Positions 1 through 5,372 of a DNA stretch of 5,372 bases are shown piece after piece. Position 1 is the first letter of the stretch. Each line of letters begins with the position of its first letter. A model generated the notes under the pieces. That model saw only the letters and a program-made list of their open reading frames with translations, had not been told where the DNA came from and made no database searches. The stretch is taken from assembly GCA_021298235.1 (NCBI GenBank), contig JAJTDX010000125.1, forward strand, positions 1-5,372. The letters are read 5' to 3'. A program made the position numbers and the translations under genes. Source of the stretch: Cryomorphaceae bacterium. GTDB lineage: Bacteria > Bacteroidota > Bacteroidia > Flavobacteriales > Crocinitomicaceae.

Positions 1-741
1 TACACCGGCATTCTTCATGAGAATCTGAATATACGATGTCTTATCATTTCTGAAGGAAACCGGGAAGCGAATATCAGCATCCAATCCAAAACCATGTCCT
101 TTAAAATATCCTGAATTGGTTGCTTGATCGAAAAAACCATCCGCTACAAGCGTCACACTATCTGCATCGGAATTCTGATAGAGCAGCCCATCTCTTAGTT
201 GAGCCTCAGCGAAATTTGAAATGGAATAATAGTTCAATGAAAGACTTGATCCAGAGCGTTTATCAATCAACCCGAAACCTACTTTTTGAAAGAAGATTGC
301 TGTAAAACGGCTCCCTGAAAAATCAACTTGTTGTCCAAGGTATCTTTCATTCCCATAAAATGCCAATCCGAATAGGTCTTTTGAATAAAGCACTGAAAGA
401 TAATTATAATAGCCTGCTTTTAAAGTAAATCCAAAATTCTCTTTACCGAATAAATCTGCCTTACAATTCCTGTATTCGAATTCAGCACTCGCATCCCCTC
501 CGAAACGATTGATCCCGTTATGATTTTCAAATGATCCATCCTTTATCTCATCACTGATGTGCCCACCACGCAACAATTTTCTGGAAAGATCATTGCGAAT
601 TGCCGATGCACTATAATCAAACACCCCATTTATTATAAATTCATGATCGACACGATTCGTATCGTATTGGATCGGTAGCAACTGCTGCGTGTATCCCGGA
701 ATCATGAATAAAGTGATCCATATGATGCTTAAACCTCTCAT
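1..741 (-). CDS. Secreted, probable outer-membrane beta-barrel protein (DUF5723-like), C-terminus outside window
   Basis: The reading frame starts with ATG at 741 and stays open for 247 codons to the left edge, so the C-terminal part is missing. Residues 1-19 look like a signal peptide (Arg2, hydrophobic stretch about 4-15, then GYTQQ), predicting export to the periplasm. The mature part alternates short polar and aromatic/hydrophobic segments, with many Tyr, Phe and Gly residues (for example KAGYYNYLSVLYS, residues 108-120), as in outer-membrane beta strands. Near the break, GHGFGLDADIRF (residues 215-226) and MKNAGV (242-247) resemble the 'GxGxDxG ... KNxG' pattern common in Bacteroidota outer-membrane barrels such as DUF5723 proteins; this assignment is from memory of the family and is tentative. 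Its start codon overlaps the stop of the lipoprotein gene by one base, so the two are probably translated together. The molecular function is unknown; transport or envelope assembly are only guesses. Confidence 0.75.
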   Translation of the reverse strand, partial: MRGLSIIWITLFMIPGYTQQLLPIQYDTNRVDHEFIINGVFDYSASAIRNDLSRKLLRGGHISDEIKDGSFENHNGINRFGGDASAEFEYRNCKADLFGKENFGFTLKAGYYNYLSVLYSKDLFGLAFYGNERYLGQQVDFSGSRFTAIFFQKVGFGLIDKRSGSSLSLNYYSISNFAEAQLRDGLLYQNSDADSVTLVADGFFDQATNSGYFKGHGFGLDADIRFPVSFRNDKTSYIQILMKNAGV

Positions 742-743
742 TA
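739..743 (-). promoter_or_regulatory. Stop/start overlap (TAATG) coupling the lipoprotein and barrel genes
   Basis: On the minus strand the TAA stop of the lipoprotein gene (743-741) shares its last A with the ATG of the next gene (741-739). One-base overlaps of this kind usually mean that ribosomes terminating on the first gene restart on the second. It also supports ATG 741 as the true start of the barrel gene. Confidence 0.7.
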
Positions 744-2345
744 GTAGATTACTTCAATATTTAGTCTTGCTTTCAGTTTAATTGCAAGGAAAGCCCCTGC
801 CGGAACTGAAACAGGCAAGTTTGAAGATGTCTCTGGATCAGGTGTGTTGAACTCGGCCCTGACAGAGACTTTCTTTATTTTGTCCAGGTCTTTGATAATA
901 TTTGACGATAAAAGGAACTCTACTTCCGAAGACATTTTCTTTAACCCGTCAGAAGGATCGATTACACCATAAAGGGCAGACTGAACATTGTCCGTTCCAA
1001 AAACAGTGTGAAGTACGTTATTGTTTGTATCCATGAGATACAGAACCGTATTGCAAGAAAATGGAAATGCATTTGTTGCTTGTATTACGAAAGATCCGGA
1101 AGCGACATGTGATTTTTCAAGGTCTTGTGAAAGGTCGAGATTAAATGTATCCTGCAGTGTAAGACCATCAACTCCAATTGTCATTGGCATCTGTGCCTTT
1201 AATTTTACTTTTAATCTGCTGTTTGGGAAGATCTCATTCCAACCTCCAGACGTATTTCCCCATGGATTCAATTGCAGATTGTAACCAATGGTATGGATAT
1301 CCCCTATGTTTTCGAGATAGCTCTCTATGTTACTATTTGTAGAATTGAAGACAAGAGATTCCGAAGACGGAGTCAAACTAGACCATGAGCCGGTTGCAGG
1401 ATCTAGAAATATTGGTGAGCTGATTGCACTTGCATTCAAAGAAATGGTATTTCCTGCATAATTTGTATTCTTTACAGTTGTAATCAAGGCTTTAACATCT
1501 ACCTTCATACCGTTTGTTATGTCAAACTGAAGCGAGCAATCGGGGAAATCGATGGCACCTGCGGTTATATTACTCAAAAGGTTATCATCTAAAAAAGCTT
1601 CTGTTGAAATTGTGTCTGTAATGATTTTATTTCCAAAATATCCCCTAGCATAGTCGATCTTGACATCAATGAACTCTGCATCAACCTTAAACTGATGGGC
1701 TGTGGTCACATTAACTGTGGGACCAGCAGGATCGGAATTAATTATCAGGCGAGACTGCAAGAGATTAAACAACGAACCATTCTCGCCTGTTAGATCAATC
1801 TCATATCCCGAGATATCAAGTGTTGCCTCAGCAAATCCAGGGTTCGAAATACTCCCACCCGTTACCGAATAATTTTGCTCGAACTCTACCCCATTTTTGA
1901 CAACACCGGGTAATTGAACAATAAAGAAAACCTTCGTTCCCAATGGGTTGTATACTTTTACCTTGATACGGCCATCACTCACACGAATCCTTTTCAGCTG
2001 AATATCTTCGACAACAAGTGTATGCTCTTGAACATCATTCACAATACTAAATCCTGGAGGAACATTCAAACTTCCACTTGAAATACTATAATCATGACTA
2101 ATAATAGTGTCTGGAATTCCAATAATATCATCTATTCCAAGATCAATTATGGTTCTCGTAAGGTCAATCTCTAAAAAGCTGGAGGAGTTAATAGTCAGGG
2201 TGGAATCATTAACTAGGTTATTCAGTGAAAGAGTATCGTGAACCAAAGGTGCCATCCAATCACTATTCCATGAGGTCTTTTCCTTTCGGCAAGAAACGAA
2301 AGACACTATAGGGATCAATATTACAATTAATTTTATCCGGAACAC
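741..2345 (-). CDS. Predicted lipoprotein of unknown function (534 aa), beta-rich
   Basis: The start is GTG at 2345. An in-frame TAG lies two codons upstream, so no longer version exists, and AGAAGG sits directly against the GTG. Residues 1-18 form a hydrophobic signal peptide followed by Cys19 in SFVSC, a plausible though imperfect Bacteroidota lipobox (Phe at -3), so the protein is probably lipidated and membrane-anchored. The residues after Cys19 are charged (RKEK), which may affect surface export, but I cannot decide inner or outer leaflet. The rest lacks transmembrane segments and is rich in Ser, Thr, Asn and Asp with many predicted beta strands. Two stretches resemble strands of Ig-like or LEA14-like sandwiches: VKVYNPLGTKVFFIVQLPG (129-147) and FVIQATNAFPFSCNTVLYLM (419-438), both with an Asn-x-x-Pro or Asn-Pro turn. 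Only Cys19, Cys270 and Cys431 occur. I do not recognise a named family. Coupling to the downstream barrel gene suggests a shared envelope role. Confidence 0.8.
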   Translation of the reverse strand: MFRIKLIVILIPIVSFVSCRKEKTSWNSDWMAPLVHDTLSLNNLVNDSTLTINSSSFLEIDLTRTIIDLGIDDIIGIPDTIISHDYSISSGSLNVPPGFSIVNDVQEHTLVVEDIQLKRIRVSDGRIKVKVYNPLGTKVFFIVQLPGVVKNGVEFEQNYSVTGGSISNPGFAEATLDISGYEIDLTGENGSLFNLLQSRLIINSDPAGPTVNVTTAHQFKVDAEFIDVKIDYARGYFGNKIITDTISTEAFLDDNLLSNITAGAIDFPDCSLQFDITNGMKVDVKALITTVKNTNYAGNTISLNASAISSPIFLDPATGSWSSLTPSSESLVFNSTNSNIESYLENIGDIHTIGYNLQLNPWGNTSGGWNEIFPNSRLKVKLKAQMPMTIGVDGLTLQDTFNLDLSQDLEKSHVASGSFVIQATNAFPFSCNTVLYLMDTNNNVLHTVFGTDNVQSALYGVIDPSDGLKKMSSEVEFLLSSNIIKDLDKIKKVSVRAEFNTPDPETSSNLPVSVPAGAFLAIKLKARLNIEVIY

Positions 2346-2380
2346 CTTCTATAAACGTATATATTAACTATTTGGTTGGA

Positions 2381-3589
2381 TCAAGCTCTTTCGATGATGG
2401 TTGCATACCCCTGACCAACACCAATGCACATTGTAACCAATGCATACCTCTTTCCTGTTTTCTGTAATTCAAGTGATGCAGTATGCAGAATGCGGGCCCC
2501 TGTCATCCCAAGTGGATGACCCAATGCAATAGCTCCACCATTCGGATTGATCCTCGGATCATTGTCTGCAAGGCCCATTTTACGTGTACAAGCAAGAACC
2601 TGAGCAGCAAATGCTTCGTTCAATTCAAGAATATCCATTTGATCCAATGTTAACCCCGTTCTTTCAAGTACCTTTTGCGACGCATGTACAGGCCCGATCC
2701 CCATAATTCGTGGCTCTACACCGGCGATTGCAGCTCCTACTATTCGAGCCAAAGGCTTCAATCTGTTTTTCACGATCGCATTTTCAGAAGCAATCAACAA
2801 TGCTGCAGCCCCATCATTCAAACCAGAGGAATTACCCGCAGTTACACTTCCATCTTTTTTAAAAGCCGGTCGCAAGCCTGACAGACTATCAATTGTGGTC
2901 TCAGGTCGCGCAAATTCATCATTTTCAAAAATAATGGAGTCCTTTTTTCGCTGCGGAATTAGAACAGGGGTGATTTCCTCGCCTAACCTTCCATTTGCAA
3001 TTGCTATTGCCGCTTTTTGCTGGGACCAAAGGGCAAATTGATCCTGTGCTTCTCGCTCAATACCATAAAGATCTACAAGATTTTCAGCAGTATTTCCCAT
3101 TCCATCAACTCCATATAACTCCTCCATCTTCGGATTAATAAATCTCCACCCAAAGGAAGAATCATACATTTGAGCATCTCTACCGAAAGCAGTTGATGTT
3201 TTGGATATCACCCAAGGACCTCTCGTCATGTGTTCTACCCCCCCAGAGATATACACTTCCCCGGCTCCATCTTTGATCGCTCTTGCAGCATTGATTGTTG
3301 CCGCCATTCCTGAAGCGCAAAGTCGGTTCACTGTTTCTCCACCATTTGTGACAGGCAAACCTGCCAAAAGGCTAGCCATTCTGGCTACATTTCGATTATC
3401 CTCCCCTGCCTGATTGGCACAACCTAGAACTACATCCTCGATCAATCCAGTATCAAGAGAAGAATTTCTATCCAAAAGCGCTTTAATCGCATGGGCAGCT
3501 AGATCATCTGCTCTTACAGGAGATAATGCCCCACCAAAACTACCTATAGCAGTGCGAATTCCATCAACAATAAAAACTTCCTTAGACAT
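2381..3589 (-). CDS. pcaF: Thiolase, 3-oxoadipyl-CoA thiolase (PcaF/PaaJ) type
   Basis: Cytoplasmic thiolase of 402 residues that cleaves a 3-oxoacyl-CoA with CoA, releasing acetyl-CoA, or runs the reverse condensation. Catalytic residues are all present: nucleophile Cys91 in NRLCASGM, NEAF at 324-327, His358 in GGAIALGHPLG, and the acid/base Cys388 in MCIGVGQG. Segments CANQAGEDNRNVARM (57-71), GWRFINP (147-153), VEPRIMGIGP (291-300) and NPNGGAIALGHPLG closely match PcaF and PaaJ, which are about 400 residues long and act in the beta-ketoadipate and phenylacetate pathways. The same subfamily in Bacteroidota is often used as a general acetyl-CoA acyltransferase, so the substrate is uncertain and no other degradation gene is visible here. 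I chose ATG 3589 (MSKEVFIVDG) over the ATG ten codons upstream: it begins where homologues begin and has AAGGAA just ahead of it. The lipoprotein gene follows after 35 bases, so co-transcription is possible. Confidence 0.93.
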   Translation of the reverse strand: MSKEVFIVDGIRTAIGSFGGALSPVRADDLAAHAIKALLDRNSSLDTGLIEDVVLGCANQAGEDNRNVARMASLLAGLPVTNGGETVNRLCASGMAATINAARAIKDGAGEVYISGGVEHMTRGPWVISKTSTAFGRDAQMYDSSFGWRFINPKMEELYGVDGMGNTAENLVDLYGIEREAQDQFALWSQQKAAIAIANGRLGEEITPVLIPQRKKDSIIFENDEFARPETTIDSLSGLRPAFKKDGSVTAGNSSGLNDGAAALLIASENAIVKNRLKPLARIVGAAIAGVEPRIMGIGPVHASQKVLERTGLTLDQMDILELNEAFAAQVLACTRKMGLADNDPRINPNGGAIALGHPLGMTGARILHTASLELQKTGKRYALVTMCIGVGQGYATIIERA

Positions 3590-3693
3590 ATTTCCTTTTT
3601 GATAGGATAAAGGTAACATTTTTGTAATTGTTGAAAACTAAATTCACATGCCAATTCGAGACTTCGTATATTGGATTCTTAAAATAAAAACAC
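3590..3693. promoter_or_regulatory. Divergent intergenic region, expected to hold both promoters
   Basis: This 104-base AT-rich gap separates the oppositely reading thiolase and TPR genes, so promoters for both should lie here. Compared with the Bacteroidota consensus (TTTG, about 19-21 bases, TAnnTTTG), the best minus-strand candidate has a -7 box TACCTTTA at 3615-3608 with TTTC 17 bases upstream, giving a short leader to ATG 3589. For the plus strand, TATATTGG at 3667-3674 fits five of six fixed -7 positions but has no clear -33 partner. Both are weak, by-eye matches. I see no strong inverted repeat or operator. Confidence 0.35.
3591..3597 (-). promoter_or_regulatory. Ribosome binding site deciding the thiolase start
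   Basis: On the minus strand the sequence reads AAGGAAA, followed by T and then the ATG at 3589; AGGA is 3 bases from the start codon. It is purine-rich and supports the internal Met over the ATG at 3619, whose ten extra codons would themselves contain this site. Confidence 0.5.
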
Positions 3694-4794
3694 GTGAACA
3701 GAAACCATTTACTCCGATTAATTCTGTGCTTGTCATTTGGGCATCAGGCCTGTGCGCAACTGGAGGAATTAACACCCGCAGAACAAGCTTATCGAGATTC
3801 GATCAAGGCACTAAATCTTCAGAACGAAGCTATAGCTAAAAGTCAGGAAGCTTACAATCGAGGAATTCAGTTGTTTGGAGACAAGAATTATAACCGAGCA
3901 ATTGATGAGTTTGCTTTATCGATCAAATTCGATGGGAATTTCACTGCAGCCTACTACAACAAAGGTGTTGCTGAGAACGAAGCAGAACGCTATAATGAAG
4001 CATCTAAAACATTAAATTTATTAATTGAGAAGGACCCCTCCTATTCAAAAGCATATTTTCAGCGAGGACGAGCTTTTCAAGGGCAAAATGACTATTTGAA
4101 AGCAGAAAAGGATTATGAGAAAGCAATTCAGATCGACCCTAAAAATCCAAAAGCCTATTACAACTTTGGTACGCTGAAATTCTTGCAACAGGATTACCAA
4201 GGAGCAATTAAATACTTCACAAAAACGATCGAACTGGACAACAATTTTGCTTTCGCATACAATGACAGAGGAAGCTGTCATCGAATGTTGAAAGATTATT
4301 CCAAAGCCATTGCAGATTATGAGGAAGCAGTGCGCAAAAATCCAAAACTTGCATTCGCACTGGATAACATAGGAACAACCAAAAAACTGGCAAAAGATTA
4401 TGCTGGAGCTATGGCTGCGTTCAACCGGGCAATATCCGTGGATGTAAATTTTTACATGGCATTCAATAACCGAGGAGTAACACAAATGGAGCAAAATAGA
4501 ATGGATGACGCAAAACGTGACTTTGAAAAAGCATTGGATATCAATCCAAAATATGCTCCGGCCGCCTCTAATCTTAGTGCCATCTATTTTAAACAGAAAG
4601 ACTACAAAAGGGCATTGGAATTCGCCGAAAAGGCAATTTCACTTGATGCGAAATATGGCAATGCTTACGTCAACAGAGCAAATGCCCGCGAAATGAACCG
4701 AGACATTGAAGGTGCATGTGATGACTGGTTCAAAGCGAAAGAACTGGGAGTTGAACTGGGTAAAAAATATTACTCTGGGAATTGCAACGAATAA
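3694..4794 (+). CDS. Secreted tetratricopeptide-repeat protein, nine tandem TPRs (366 aa)
   Basis: The start is GTG at 3694; an in-frame TAA lies at 3685-3687, so translation cannot begin earlier. No Shine-Dalgarno is visible, only an A-rich stretch, which is usual in Bacteroidota. Residues 1-21 form a signal peptide (Arg3/Arg8, hydrophobic 9-15, cleavage probably ACA|Q), so the mature protein should be periplasmic or at the cell surface. After a short helical linker (about 25-50), residues 51-356 divide exactly into nine 34-residue TPR units beginning at 51, 85, 119, 153, 187, 221, 255, 289 and 323, with consensus A-Y-x-N-x-G near the front, Y-x-x-A-I in the middle and DP or its variants at the end. 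The last unit (GACDDWFKAKELG) and the closing Cys364 are typical of capping ends of Bacteroidota TPR proteins. TPRs bind partner proteins or peptides; the partner is unknown, but the next gene, 11 bases downstream, is a candidate. Confidence 0.92.
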   Translation: MNRNHLLRLILCLSFGHQACAQLEELTPAEQAYRDSIKALNLQNEAIAKSQEAYNRGIQLFGDKNYNRAIDEFALSIKFDGNFTAAYYNKGVAENEAERYNEASKTLNLLIEKDPSYSKAYFQRGRAFQGQNDYLKAEKDYEKAIQIDPKNPKAYYNFGTLKFLQQDYQGAIKYFTKTIELDNNFAFAYNDRGSCHRMLKDYSKAIADYEEAVRKNPKLAFALDNIGTTKKLAKDYAGAMAAFNRAISVDVNFYMAFNNRGVTQMEQNRMDDAKRDFEKALDINPKYAPAASNLSAIYFKQKDYKRALEFAEKAISLDAKYGNAYVNRANAREMNRDIEGACDDWFKAKELGVELGKKYYSGNCNE

Positions 4795-4805
4795 TTTGAA
4801 GAGAC

Positions 4806-5372
4806 ATGAAAAAAATCATACTATTTAGCTTATCAATTTTCTTTTCGTTCCTTGTTCAGGCGCAGAACATTGAATTTAAAGCTGCAAATTTCAAAGACGA
4901 TAAAGAAGGTCTCAAAAAAGCGGAAGAGGCCATCAAAAAAGGAGATGAATTTCTTGAGTTGGGCAAAGAAGCCATTTTCCAGGTTCAAGATCCGGGATTT
5001 AATTTTCAGAAAGCCCTGAAAGAATATAATGTGGCACAAAAATTCAATCCCAAAAATGGTCAGTTGAATTTTAAGATTGGAGTATGCTACGCGCACTCTA
5101 CCGATCCGTTCAAAGGGATTGATCACTTTGAGAAGGCGTTCTCACTGGACCCTGCATGTGACCCATTCATGCAGTACTACCTTGGATATGCCTATCAACT
5201 GCAGGAAAAATTCGATGAGGCACTAAAAGCCTATCAGGATTTTGAAACCAACTATAAAAAGGCAGACAACTTTGCCAAATTTGTTACCCAGAGAAAAAGC
5301 GAATGTAAGGCGGCAAAAGTCGCAAAAACAACACCTGTTCGCGCTTGGGTTGACAACGTCCCTGCTCTAAAC
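4806..5372 (+). CDS. Secreted TPR protein, N-terminal part of a probable TPR-PD40(-OmpA) envelope protein
   Basis: ATG 4806 opens a frame of 189 codons that runs off the right edge with no stop. Residues 1-19 are a clear signal peptide (MKK, hydrophobic core, VQA|Q). Residues about 25-60 form a charged helix (FKDDKEGLKKAEEAIKKG), followed by TPR-like helices: about 64-98 (ALKEYNVAQKFNPKNG, LNFKIGVCYAHS), 99-118 (GIDHFEKAFSLDP) and 121-155 (YYLGYAYQLQEKFDEALKAY). SECKAAK (165-171) then leads into PVRAWVDNVPALN, the kind of linker that in Bacteroidota proteins precedes a PD40/WD40-like propeller and often a C-terminal OmpA peptidoglycan-binding domain, as in PorE. The propeller and OmpA parts lie outside the window, so they are inferred. 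The 11-base gap after the TPR gene, containing GAAGAG, implies one operon. Likely role: a periplasmic or outer-membrane-associated scaffold; a PorE or type IX secretion function is possible but unproven. Confidence 0.8.
   Translation, partial: MKKIILFSLSIFFSFLVQAQNIEFKAANFKDDKEGLKKAEEAIKKGDEFLELGKEAIFQVQDPGFNFQKALKEYNVAQKFNPKNGQLNFKIGVCYAHSTDPFKGIDHFEKAFSLDPACDPFMQYYLGYAYQLQEKFDEALKAYQDFETNYKKADNFAKFVTQRKSECKAAKVAKTTPVRAWVDNVPALN

Noticed and set aside
1021..1284. 87-residue plus-strand frame inside the lipoprotein gene
   Set aside because: Antisense shadow with no recognisable features. The same holds for the short plus-strand frames inside the thiolase and the barrel gene.
2346..2380. Terminator or promoter between thiolase and lipoprotein genes
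   Set aside because: No GC-rich hairpin with a T-tract is present. A TACGTTTA element resembles a -7 box but has no -33 partner and would leave almost no leader.
3590..3619. Ten-codon N-terminal extension of the thiolase (start at 3619)
   Set aside because: The extra residues are not part of the thiolase fold, homologues start at MSKEVFIVDG or equivalent, and the ribosome binding site lies within the extension.
3751..3753. Cys20 of the TPR protein as a lipobox cysteine
   Set aside because: The preceding residues are GHQA, with His at -3, which does not fit a lipobox. ACA|Q fits an ordinary signal peptidase I site better.
3648..3839. 63-residue plus-strand frame starting ahead of the TPR gene
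   Set aside because: It overlaps the TPR start in another frame, has no ribosome binding site and a low-complexity, non-protein-like product. It is not in frame with the TPR gene, so it is not an alternative start either.
4045..4494. 149-residue minus-strand frame inside the TPR gene
   Set aside because: It lies fully antisense to a well-supported gene, is oddly rich in Cys, Ile and Phe, and its apparent periodicity mirrors the TPR units on the other strand. No domain or credible start site.
4833..5126. 97-residue minus-strand frame opposite the second TPR gene
   Set aside because: Phe- and Ile-rich product that is the complement of Lys/Glu-rich helices. The plus-strand frame has a signal peptide and recognisable TPR pattern.

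Overview
The window looks like a chromosomal fragment of a member of the phylum Bacteroidota. The evidence is a fairly low, even GC content, secreted proteins whose signal peptides end in A|Q, translation starts that mostly lack a strong Shine-Dalgarno sequence, and protein families typical of that phylum: an outer-membrane barrel-like protein, a large lipoprotein of unknown function, and a TPR protein of the kind that carries a PD40/OmpA tail. I see no rRNA, tRNA, CRISPR array, insertion sequence, integrase or phage gene, and no clear base-composition break that would suggest recent transfer.

The layout is two divergent groups separated by a 104-base gap (3590-3693). The left group reads on the minus strand, in transcription order: a PcaF/PaaJ-type thiolase (3589-2381), a 534-residue predicted lipoprotein (2345-741), and the first 247 residues of a secreted, probably outer-membrane beta-barrel protein (from 741, running off the left edge). 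The last two genes share one base (stop/start TAATG), so they are probably translationally coupled and act together at the outer membrane. The thiolase lies only 35 bases upstream and may be co-transcribed, but its cytoplasmic acyl-CoA chemistry has no evident link to them.

The right group reads on the plus strand: a secreted protein made almost entirely of nine uninterrupted 34-residue TPR units (3694-4794), then, after 11 bases, the N-terminal 189 residues of a second secreted TPR protein (from 4806, running off the right edge). The second protein's layout matches Bacteroidota TPR-PD40-OmpA envelope proteins, the family that includes PorE of the type IX secretion system. The missing C-terminus is needed to confirm this.

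Most of the window is ordinary core-type content. The parts least explained by known biology are the coupled lipoprotein/barrel pair and the secreted all-TPR protein placed beside the PorE-like gene. Nothing here demonstrates a new system.
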